Program-made: the position numbers and the translations under genes | In this document: one piece after another, positions 1 through 6,132 of the stretch | How the letters are laid out: every line of letters begins with the position of its first letter | Position numbering within the stretch: position 1 is the first letter of the stretch | DNA from: Candidatus Gastranaerophilales bacterium | GTDB taxonomy: Bacteria > Cyanobacteriota > Vampirovibrionia > Gastranaerophilales > Gastranaerophilaceae | NCBI GenBank assembly: GCA_947589525.1 | Contig: CANQAW010000054.1 | Location: 1-9,938, forward strand | Length of the DNA: 9,938 bases | Direction of reading: 5' to 3' | The notes under the pieces: generated by a model | Told to the model about the DNA's origin: nothing | The model's input: only the letters and a program-made list of their open reading frames with translations | The model's database searches: none

Positions 1-1
1 G

Positions 2-832
2 GTTTTGGGATTGGTATTTTTCAAAAATCGTTATTTTTGTACAAATATTTGTCCCGTGGGTGCTGTTTTAGGACTTATTTCAAAAATTTCATTAAATAAA
101 ATTTATATTGATAAAGAGAATTGCGTTTCTTGCGGACTTTGTGCAAAATCATGCCCTTCAGGATGCATCAACCACAAAGAAAAATTTGTTGATAATGAAA
201 CATGCGTAAAATGTCTTAAATGCCTCAATGTGTGCCCCAAAGGCGCAATGAAATTCGGTGCTCAACCTGTAAAATTTAGTTTAAAACGCAGAGATTTTAT
301 AATCACCGCATCAACTCTTGCGGTTTTAGGGGGAGCTATAAAAGCAGGGGTTGAAATCGGGAAAAATTTTGCAAAAAAAGTTCAAAATATAATTCTTCCC
401 GCAGGTGCACAAAATACCGCTCGTATGGCAAATAAATGTCTAAATTGCAATTTATGTATAAATAATTGCCCCAACGGGATACTCACAAAATCGGACAAAG
501 ATTATCCCGCAGTCCGTATTGACTATTCAAAAGGCAAAGGATATTGCGAATACAACTGCAACGAATGTTCAAACATCTGCCCATCCGGAGCTATCAGGAA
601 AATTTCCGTCGAAGAAAAACAAAAAACAAGAATTGCAATAGCTGTTACAGATGAGCAAAAATGCGATAAGTGCGGTGCATGTTGTAACATTTGTCCTAAA
701 AGTGCAATTTCAGAAATTAATGGTAGAATAATTATAAACACTCAAAAATGTATCGGCTGCGCAAAATGCAGTAAATTCTGCCACAAGGGTGCAATTAAAA
801 TATACTCGGTAAATGAACAAAAAATAATATAA
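2..832 (+). CDS. NapH-like membrane polyferredoxin with six [4Fe-4S] motifs and an internal twin-arginine segment (5' partial)
   Basis: Likely an electron-transfer protein passing electrons between a membrane donor and a redox enzyme. The frame is open to the left edge, so the N-terminus is missing; NapH/YccM-type proteins have membrane helices there. Numbering from the TTG at position 5, the visible part opens with FCTNICPVGA (residues 11-20), the post-helix CxxxCP signature of the NapH/NosR type. Six four-cysteine sets follow: C40/43/46/50, C67/70/73/77, C145/148/151/155, C181/185/188/192 (wider first spacing), C220/223/226/230 and C249/252/255/259. Between sets two and three lies LKRRDFIITAST with a hydrophobic stretch (about 93-116), resembling a Tat signal or anchor inside the chain. 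The product therefore looks like a NapH-type half fused to a NapG-like Tat-targeted half. The stop is 1 nt before the Tat subunit gene, so the two are probably co-expressed. The redox partner is not in view. Confidence 0.85.
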   Translation, partial: VLGLVFFKNRYFCTNICPVGAVLGLISKISLNKIYIDKENCVSCGLCAKSCPSGCINHKEKFVDNETCVKCLKCLNVCPKGAMKFGAQPVKFSLKRRDFIITASTLAVLGGAIKAGVEIGKNFAKKVQNIILPAGAQNTARMANKCLNCNLCINNCPNGILTKSDKDYPAVRIDYSKGKGYCEYNCNECSNICPSGAIRKISVEEKQKTRIAIAVTDEQKCDKCGACCNICPKSAISEINGRIIINTQKCIGCAKCSKFCHKGAIKIYSVNEQKII

Positions 833-833
833 A

Positions 834-1058
834 ATGTCTCTCGGAATAAGTGAAATCGTATTAATACTAATTGCAATAATTTTACTCTTTGACAGGCAAA
901 AACTGCCCGAGCTTGCAAAAACATTCGGAAAAATTTCACGACAATACGCAAAAGCCAGAGAAATCATCAAAAATGAAGCAAGAGATTTAACACTTGATTT
1001 TACGCAAAAACCTGTTGAATATAAGCTGAAAGATGACATAGAAAACCCGCAGGTATAA
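834..1058 (+). CDS. tatA: Twin-arginine translocase TatA/TatB-type subunit
   Basis: Small membrane protein of the Tat system, which moves folded, often cofactor-loaded proteins across the inner membrane. The 74 residues have the family layout: a short N-terminus with Glu7, one hydrophobic helix (about 5-19), a hinge, then an amphipathic helix starting QKLPELAKTFGK (22-33) and a charged tail. The start GISEIVL and the PEL motif are reminiscent of TatB, whereas the short length is like TatA, so the subtype is open. The hinge reads Phe-Asp where TatA usually has Phe-Gly. No Shine-Dalgarno sequence precedes the ATG, which lies 1 nt after the polyferredoxin stop, so it is probably translated by coupling. 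No tatC is in the window. The neighbouring polyferredoxin carries a twin-arginine motif and may be a dedicated client. Confidence 0.82.
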   Translation: MSLGISEIVLILIAIILLFDRQKLPELAKTFGKISRQYAKAREIIKNEARDLTLDFTQKPVEYKLKDDIENPQV

Positions 1059-1063
1059 ATAAA

Positions 1064-1068
1064 AAGGA
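1064..1068 (+). promoter_or_regulatory. Ribosome binding site supporting the TTG start of larB
   Basis: AAGGA lies 6 nt upstream of a TTG at 1075 in the 16-nt gap after the Tat gene. It is the best-placed initiation signal, and no ATG in this frame precedes the conserved part of LarB. Confidence 0.6.
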
Positions 1069-1074
1069 AAAAAC

Positions 1075-1749
1075 TTGAATAACAAATACATTGATTTGGA
1101 TTTTGCAAAACTTGATATAGAACGCCAAAAGAGAAAGGGCTACAGTGAAGCCGTTTATTGCGAATGCAAAAAAGACCGAGAGCTTATAGAAATTTTTAAA
1201 ACTTTTAATGTAAACAATCAAAATGTTATAGGGACAAGAGCTTCAAAAGAACAGTATAATATTCTTAAAAAGGAATTTCCGAAAATTAAATACAATGAGC
1301 AAGCCCGAATTTTAACGCTTATTAGTAAAGAGGTTGAAAAAGTCGGAAATATTGCAATATGCACGGGCGGAACGGGAGACATCCCTGTTGCACAAGAGGC
1401 AAGCGAGACAGCAGAGTTTTACGGAAGCAATGTTACAAAATACTTTGATATCGGAATTGCAGGCATCCACAGACTTTTTGACAAAATAGACGAAATAGCA
1501 AAAGCAAATGTTATTATTGTTGCAGCGGGTATGGAAGGTGCGCTTGCAGGAATAATCACGGGACTTGTGGACATTCCCGTTATTGCTGTTCCGACATCAA
1601 TTGGATACGGAGCTTCTTTTAAAGGATTAAGCGCTCTTTTAACCATGTTAAACTCCTGTGCGGAAGGAATGACGGTGGTAAATATTGATAACGGCTTTAG
1701 CGCAGGATATAGCGCAAATCAAATTAACAGAAAAATAGAGGGTAAATAA
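1075..1749 (+). CDS. larB: LarB, pyridinium-3,5-biscarboxylic acid mononucleotide synthase (AIR carboxylase-like)
   Basis: In the known pathway LarB carboxylates and hydrolyses nicotinic acid adenine dinucleotide to pyridinium-3,5-biscarboxylic acid mononucleotide, the first step to the nickel-pincer (NPN) cofactor of lactate racemase and related enzymes. The 224-residue cytosolic protein has the PurE-like domain in its C-terminal two thirds: CTGGTGDIPVA (96-106), AAGMEGALAGI (150-160), IAVPTSIGYGA (170-180) and NSCAEGMTVVNIDNGF (193-208). Cys194 sits where the family's substrate-binding cysteine is expected, and Glu154 in the GMEGAL motif is also retained. The length is close to the usual 220-250 residues. 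Translation starts at TTG after an AAGGA site. The stop overlaps the larC ATG by 1 nt (TAATG), so the two should be translationally coupled. Other AIR-carboxylase-like proteins (PurE) are shorter and lack this N-terminal region. Confidence 0.95.
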   Translation: MNNKYIDLDFAKLDIERQKRKGYSEAVYCECKKDRELIEIFKTFNVNNQNVIGTRASKEQYNILKKEFPKIKYNEQARILTLISKEVEKVGNIAICTGGTGDIPVAQEASETAEFYGSNVTKYFDIGIAGIHRLFDKIDEIAKANVIIVAAGMEGALAGIITGLVDIPVIAVPTSIGYGASFKGLSALLTMLNSCAEGMTVVNIDNGFSAGYSANQINRKIEGK

Positions 1750-2489
1750 TGTCCGGTTTATATTTTGAATGCAAATCAGGAATTTCGGGGGATATGTCCA
1801 TAGGTGCGCTTCTGGATTTGGGAGCAAGCAGGGAAAAACTTAAAAAAGCTTTGAGTTCAATCAATCTTAATGACGAATTTCAATACATCATTTCTAAAAA
1901 AACCGTAAACTCGCTCAGCGCAACGGATTTTAACGTTATACTAAAAAACAATGAACGTGAGAGCCATCATCATAAACACAGAAATCTTGAAGATATAAAT
2001 GAAATTATCGACAGGGCGGATACAACGCAAAGCGCCAAAACCCATACCAAGAAAATTTTCACAATAGTTGCGCAAGCCGAAGCAAAAGTGCATGGCAAAA
2101 ATATAGATGAAGTGCATTTTCATGAAGTCGGTGCAATTGATTCAATTGTCGATATATTGAGCTTTGCGGTTTTGTTTGATGATTTAGCGCCCGAAAAAGT
2201 TTATTTTTCAACATTAACGGACGGTCAAGGATTTGTACAATGCGCACACGGCAAAATTCCCGTACCCGTGCCTGCCGTTTTGGAAATAGCTTCATCATAC
2301 AAAATTCCTATGAATATATCCGAAAACAATGGCGAAATGGTTACTCCGACAGGTATTGCAATTGTTGCTTCGCTTTATACGGCAGAAAAACTTCCGAATG
2401 AATTTATAATTGAAAAAACAGGATACGGTGCGGGAAAAAGACCTTATTCCAATCCGATTTTAAGAATTATGAGCATCTCTTACGGCTAA
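1749..2489 (+). CDS. larC: LarC N-terminal (LarC1-type) nickel-insertion protein, without the C-terminal domain
   Basis: LarC is the CTP-dependent cyclometallase that inserts nickel into the pincer nucleotide made by LarB and LarE. The 246 residues match the N-terminal domain well: FECKSGISGDMSIGALLDLG (6-25), a His cluster SHHHKH (72-77), AKVHG-IDEVHFHEVGAIDSIVDI (112-136), CAHGKIPVPVPA (165-176), GEMVTPTGIAI (195-205) and TGYGAGKR (224-231). The protein stops at the natural domain boundary, whereas full-length LarC runs to about 400 residues. In Lactiplantibacillus plantarum two frames, larC1 and larC2, are joined by ribosomal frameshifting. Here the other plus-strand frames past the stop close within about 45 nt, so no LarC2 is encoded at this spot. 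A GAGGG ribosome binding site lies upstream. The last 30 nt overlap the end of the convergent transporter gene. Confidence 0.92.
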   Translation: MSGLYFECKSGISGDMSIGALLDLGASREKLKKALSSINLNDEFQYIISKKTVNSLSATDFNVILKNNERESHHHKHRNLEDINEIIDRADTTQSAKTHTKKIFTIVAQAEAKVHGKNIDEVHFHEVGAIDSIVDILSFAVLFDDLAPEKVYFSTLTDGQGFVQCAHGKIPVPVPAVLEIASSYKIPMNISENNGEMVTPTGIAIVASLYTAEKLPNEFIIEKTGYGAGKRPYSNPILRIMSISYG

Positions 2490-3344
2490 AATTACCGCAA
2501 TGAACATTATAAAAAGCGCTATGTAGAATTGAATTAAAGGTTTTTCACGAAGCAATACAAGAGAAAAAATAACACCGAAAAAAGGTGCGGTTGAATATAC
2601 GGCAGCGGTTTTAACCGCACCCAAAAATCTCTGAGCGTATATATAAAGGCACACGCTTAATCCGTACGATATAAAACCCAAAACAAGCACAGCCAAGACC
2701 CATTTTAAACGGGGAAAATCAACGGACATAAAAAACGAACATAATAATCCGAAAAGTCCTGAAAATATGCCTTTTATAAGAGTTATTGCTCTTGTGTCTT
2801 TTAAACTTAATTTGCATGTACAGTTGTTTTCAAAACCCCAGCAAATACACGACAACAAGACCAAAAGCGAACCCGAATTAAAAATAAAAGCTCCCTGTTT
2901 TTCAAATGAAAGTATAATACTTGCCACGGTAATTAGTATAATCGCAATAAAAAAATTTTTAGATATTTTTTCGCCAAAAAAACCGTATGCGATAAGCGAA
3001 GTTGCAACAAGTTCAAAATTTCCCAAAAGCGAAGCGTTAGCGCCCGTTGTTTTTAAAATTCCGTACATCAGAAGAGTAATTGCGCTGATATCAAATATAA
3101 CCATTGCGCAGATATAGGGAAGGTCTTTTTTGGCCGGTATCAAATCTGTTCTTGTACGCTTGACGATAAATGTGATTAATAATCCGACTCCCGCACCAAA
3201 GTAAAGAAGTGCGCCCATAAGCAAAGATGGAATGTGTTGATTTAAAAGCTTGGCAAAAGGAATGCACACTGCAAATAAAATTGCACAAAGAAATGCGCTC
3301 AAATATGCCAATAATATACGATTATTCAAGCTTTTTAGCTTCAT
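2460..3344 (-). CDS. EamA/DMT-family membrane transporter
   Basis: An inner-membrane protein of 294 residues with about ten hydrophobic segments arranged as two EamA repeats (about 11-147 and 157-289). Each repeat has the family's conserved acidic spot near its end (FFGEKIS at 122-128; LLREKP at 264-269). Members export or import small metabolites such as amino acids, sugars or nucleotide derivatives. The sequence does not reveal the substrate. The ATG at 3344 lies inside larE, with a GGGGAG ribosome binding site 5 nt upstream, so the gene overlaps larE by 23 nt and should be co-translated with it. Its 3' end overlaps larC by 30 nt on the other strand. The close link to larE raises the idea of a transporter tied to NPN cofactor metabolism, such as for a precursor or an enzyme substrate, but that is inference from context only. 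Confidence 0.88.
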   Translation of the reverse strand: MKLKSLNNRILLAYLSAFLCAILFAVCIPFAKLLNQHIPSLLMGALLYFGAGVGLLITFIVKRTRTDLIPAKKDLPYICAMVIFDISAITLLMYGILKTTGANASLLGNFELVATSLIAYGFFGEKISKNFFIAIILITVASIILSFEKQGAFIFNSGSLLVLLSCICWGFENNCTCKLSLKDTRAITLIKGIFSGLFGLLCSFFMSVDFPRLKWVLAVLVLGFISYGLSVCLYIYAQRFLGAVKTAAVYSTAPFFGVIFSLVLLREKPLIQFYIALFIMFIAVILAVRDAHNS

Positions 3345-4086
3345 TCATACTCCCCGTTCTGTAGCCTTTTAAATCCATGGTTACATAATCAAAACCAAGC
3401 TTTTTGAAGCGAGAATATAAATTCAGTTCAATCAGCTTGTTGAAATCTTCACTTAAAACCTCAATTCTTGCAATTTTTGAATGAACACGCACCCGAAATT
3501 GCTTAAAGTGCGCATTGTACAAAATGTCTTCAGCTTTTTCGACCGCTTCGAGCATTTCTTTTGTAATTTCCTGACCGTATTCAAAGCGTGAAGCAAGGCA
3601 GGCAAAAGAAGATTTTTGATTATTTGAAATAAGACGAATTTCGTCTTTGGTAAAACCGATTTCAAGCAGGGGGCTTTTTATCCCGAGTTCACGAATTGCT
3701 TGCAGTCCGGGGCGAAAATCATTAATATCATCAAAATTTGTTCCTTCAAGAACATATTGAATTTTATTTTCTTGTGCAAGCTTAAGAAATTTCGAAAATA
3801 TTCTTTTTTTACAAATATAACAGCGATTTAGCGGATTATGCTTTATGTCTTCAATATCAAAATCAACAATTATATGCCTTATGTTATTTTTTTTACAAAA
3901 ATCCCGTGCTAAAATTAACTCTCTTTTGGGAAATAAGGGAGAATTTGCGCTAAGCGCAATTACATTATCATTTAAAACTTCATGTGCCGTCTTGAGTAAA
4001 AAAGTCGAATCAACACCCGCCGAAAAGGCAACGGCGACCGAATTAAGATTTTTTATGTAATCTTTTAATTTAACAAGTTTATCCAT
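3322..4086 (-). CDS. larE: LarE, ATP-dependent sulfur transferase for the nickel-pincer cofactor
   Basis: LarE adenylates the carboxylates of the LarB product and converts them to thiocarboxylates, giving the pincer ligand that LarC loads with nickel. The 254-residue protein has a PP-loop SAGVDS (22-27; SGGVDS is more common), RCYICKKRIF (88-97), EGTN (114-117), RPGLQAI (125-131) and ACLASRFEYG (162-171), then RVR (198-200). Cys163 is in the position expected for the reactive cysteine; in L. plantarum that cysteine is the sacrificial sulfur donor. No cysteine follows it, and the others are C64, C89 and C92, which points to the sacrificial rather than the Fe-S-cluster type (inference). The ATG at 4086 has no Shine-Dalgarno sequence, but a TATAAT lies just upstream. 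The gene is convergent to larBC and overlaps the EamA gene. Confidence 0.93.
   Translation of the reverse strand: MDKLVKLKDYIKNLNSVAVAFSAGVDSTFLLKTAHEVLNDNVIALSANSPLFPKRELILARDFCKKNNIRHIIVDFDIEDIKHNPLNRCYICKKRIFSKFLKLAQENKIQYVLEGTNFDDINDFRPGLQAIRELGIKSPLLEIGFTKDEIRLISNNQKSSFACLASRFEYGQEITKEMLEAVEKAEDILYNAHFKQFRVRVHSKIARIEVLSEDFNKLIELNLYSRFKKLGFDYVTMDLKGYRTGSMNEAKKLE
3350..3355 (-). promoter_or_regulatory. Ribosome binding site of the EamA transporter gene, inside larE
   Basis: On the minus strand this reads GGGGAG, 5 nt before the ATG at 3344. It lies within the last codons of larE and supports the start that overlaps larE. Confidence 0.6.
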
Positions 4087-4092
4087 GAATAA

Positions 4093-4098
4093 ATTATA
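4093..4098 (-). promoter_or_regulatory. -10 box of a probable larE promoter giving a leaderless mRNA
   Basis: A perfect TATAAT on the minus strand ends 6 nt before the larE ATG, so a typical start of transcription falls on or next to the A of ATG. No convincing -35 hexamer is visible at 16-18 nt spacing, and no Shine-Dalgarno sequence precedes the gene. The 69-nt gap to the exporter stop otherwise holds only AT-rich sequence and two copies of GCGAAAAA (on the plus strand). Confidence 0.5.
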
Positions 4099-4155
4099 AC
4101 GTAAAATTAAATCTTAATTGCGAAAAATACAGCGAAAAACAAAATAAGACACAGC

Positions 4156-5943
4156 TTATACGTTTACTTCCTGCTTTTTAAACTGCATTTCATAAAGCAT
4201 TTTATACTGCCCGTTTTCAATTGATAATAATTGTTCATGCGTACCGCTTTCGACAATTTGACCCTGATTGATTACAATGATTTTGTCGGCATTTTGAATT
4301 GTGGATAAACGATGTGCAATAACAAAAACGGTCTTATCTGCCATCAAATTATCAATTGCTTTTTGAACAACGGCTTCCGCTTTATTGTCAAGAGCGCTTG
4401 TTGCTTCATCAAGTATTATAACGGGAGCATTTTTTAAAAACGCTCTTGCAATTGCAACTCTTTGTTTTTGACCGCCGGACAATAAAATTCCTCTCTCTCC
4501 TATTTGAGTATCCAATCCGAGTTTAAGCGAATTAACAAAATCATCAAGATATGCCATTTTAACAGCCTTGGATATCTCTTCCTCAGATGAGTTTCTGTTT
4601 CCCAAAAGAATATTTTCTTTGATTGTTCCCGAAAACAAAAAATTATCCTGAAAAACCACGGCAATATTATCTCTCAAAGACTCCAAGGTATAGTTTCTTA
4701 TGTCCACTCCGTCAATTTCAATCGAACCCGATTTTACATCGTAAAATCTCGGCAAAAGGTTAACCATGGTGGTTTTTCCGCCGCCCGAATTACCGACAAA
4801 TGCTACTGTTTGTCCTCTCTTTATTTTTAAATTTATATTTTTCAAAACGGGAACATTGGGTTTATATTCAAAACAAACATCTTTAAACTCTATTGTCGAA
4901 TGATTTCTGTCTAATATTTTAGCATTTTCGCAATCCTTTATTTCAGGCGTCATTTCAAGTACGGCGAATATTTTTTCAATGGAAAAGAAAGAAAATTGAA
5001 CCGCATTTAAGTTGTTGCCTATGTTTTTAACGGGAGTGTACAGCAAAATCAATGCAGTAATAAAGGAAACAAAATTACCCGATGTAATTTTTCCCGTCAT
5101 GATTAAATGCGAACCGTAACCGATTGCAAGCGCAATACCGATTGAAACGATAACATGCATCATCGGAGAAAGCCACTGGGTTTTTTGAACCATTTTTATT
5201 CTTAAATTAAAAATATTCTTTAAAATGCCGGAAAATTTATTAATTTCATAGTCTGCAAGATTATATGAAGTAACGGTTTTATTGCCGTTAAAAACTTCAT
5301 TATATTCGGTAATAATACTTGCGTCCGCAAAAATCGTTTTTTGCATTACGGATTTAATCCTGCTTTGAATTTTTGCAACAGGGGCAAACGCACAGCCTAA
5401 AACCACTACGGCAATAAGAGCTAATTGCCATGAATTATAGAAAAGAACCGCAGTAAGAGAAATCGAAGAAAAAAACCTTTGAACAAAAACGCTTAAATTA
5501 TCAAGCAAGCCGTTGCATGCAATATCCGCCTGATTATTAAATTGAAAAACAATGTCTCCCGATTTTCGCTTATCAAAAAAGGATGTAGGCAGAGTCAGAA
5601 GTTTTTTAAACATGTCATATTTTAAACCGTTTGTAATTCTTCCGCCGACCCATGTTGAAAGATAAGAAGAAAGATACTTCAATAAACCTTGTATGCAGGT
5701 AAAAGCAACAATTCCCAAAGGAATGTACCAAGGAGAGTTAATGGATTTTTCAACCATAACCAAATCCATATAAGGTTTTAGCGCAAGTGCGATAACGGCA
5801 TCCAGCGAACCTATCGGAATACATATAAGCATCGAGCACAACGCTCTAAACCATACGGGTCTGACATAGCGCCACATGCGGGAGTAGTTTACAAAAAATC
5901 TGTTCTGCGTAATTGTTTTTGTTATGGAATTAAAACTTAACAT
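4156..5943 (-). CDS. msbA: MsbA-type lipid/glycan ABC exporter (fused membrane and ATPase domains)
   Basis: A half-transporter of 595 residues, close to the 582 of E. coli MsbA, expected to dimerise in the inner membrane and flip lipid A-core or another lipid-linked glycan. The membrane domain spans about 25-325 with six hydrophobic segments; LPTSFFDKRKSGD (118-130) is the typical intracellular-loop motif of exporters. The ATPase domain (about 350-590) has Walker A GNSGGGKT (384-391), Q-loop Gln432, signature LSGGQ (488-492), Walker B VIILDE (508-513), D-loop SALD (516-519) and H-loop His544, so it should be active. Stretches such as LGLDTQIGERG and the ending YEMQF resemble MsbA closely. The ATG follows AGGAG by 5 nt. 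It sits just downstream of the glycosyltransferases, which fits surface-glycan export; a multidrug or peptide exporter of the same superfamily remains possible. Confidence 0.88.
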   Translation of the reverse strand: MLSFNSITKTITQNRFFVNYSRMWRYVRPVWFRALCSMLICIPIGSLDAVIALALKPYMDLVMVEKSINSPWYIPLGIVAFTCIQGLLKYLSSYLSTWVGGRITNGLKYDMFKKLLTLPTSFFDKRKSGDIVFQFNNQADIACNGLLDNLSVFVQRFFSSISLTAVLFYNSWQLALIAVVVLGCAFAPVAKIQSRIKSVMQKTIFADASIITEYNEVFNGNKTVTSYNLADYEINKFSGILKNIFNLRIKMVQKTQWLSPMMHVIVSIGIALAIGYGSHLIMTGKITSGNFVSFITALILLYTPVKNIGNNLNAVQFSFFSIEKIFAVLEMTPEIKDCENAKILDRNHSTIEFKDVCFEYKPNVPVLKNINLKIKRGQTVAFVGNSGGGKTTMVNLLPRFYDVKSGSIEIDGVDIRNYTLESLRDNIAVVFQDNFLFSGTIKENILLGNRNSSEEEISKAVKMAYLDDFVNSLKLGLDTQIGERGILLSGGQKQRVAIARAFLKNAPVIILDEATSALDNKAEAVVQKAIDNLMADKTVFVIAHRLSTIQNADKIIVINQGQIVESGTHEQLLSIENGQYKMLYEMQFKKQEVNV

Positions 5944-5948
5944 TCAAA

Positions 5949-5968
5949 CTCCTGATGTATAAATTATA
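5949..5968 (-). promoter_or_regulatory. Probable -10 box and ribosome binding site of the ABC exporter gene
   Basis: On the minus strand a TATAAT (5963-5968) is followed, 9 nt later, by AGGAG (5949-5953), 5 nt before the ATG. This would give a leader of only about 13 nt. No clear -35 box is seen in the AT-rich sequence upstream. The exporter may therefore have its own promoter inside the 189-nt gap after the glycosyltransferase gene. Confidence 0.45.
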
Positions 5969-6132
5969 AAACAATCAATTATTTTTTTATAGTTTTTATT
6001 TTGTCCGTAAATTATTTTACATTTACATATCTGAAAAATAAAACAATAATTTAAAGTTTAATTTACGCAATTAGCAAACTTTTAAAAGCATTTGCACATT
6101 TGTGCGTTTAAACTATTTTGTATTTTTTGGTT

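Noticed and set aside
710..1108. Minus-strand open frame of 132 codons across the Tat gene
   Set aside because: It is antisense to the polyferredoxin end, the Tat gene and the larB start, which all have clear motifs.
2490..2900. Possible LarC2 continuation by frameshift after larC
   Set aside because: The other two plus-strand frames just past the larC stop close within about 45 nt and show no LarC2 motif; the region is fully used by the EamA gene on the other strand.
6094..6105. Short inverted repeat GCAC-ATTT-GTGC downstream of the GT2-DUF4422 gene, considered as a terminator
   Set aside because: The stem is only four firm pairs and no T run follows directly on the minus strand.
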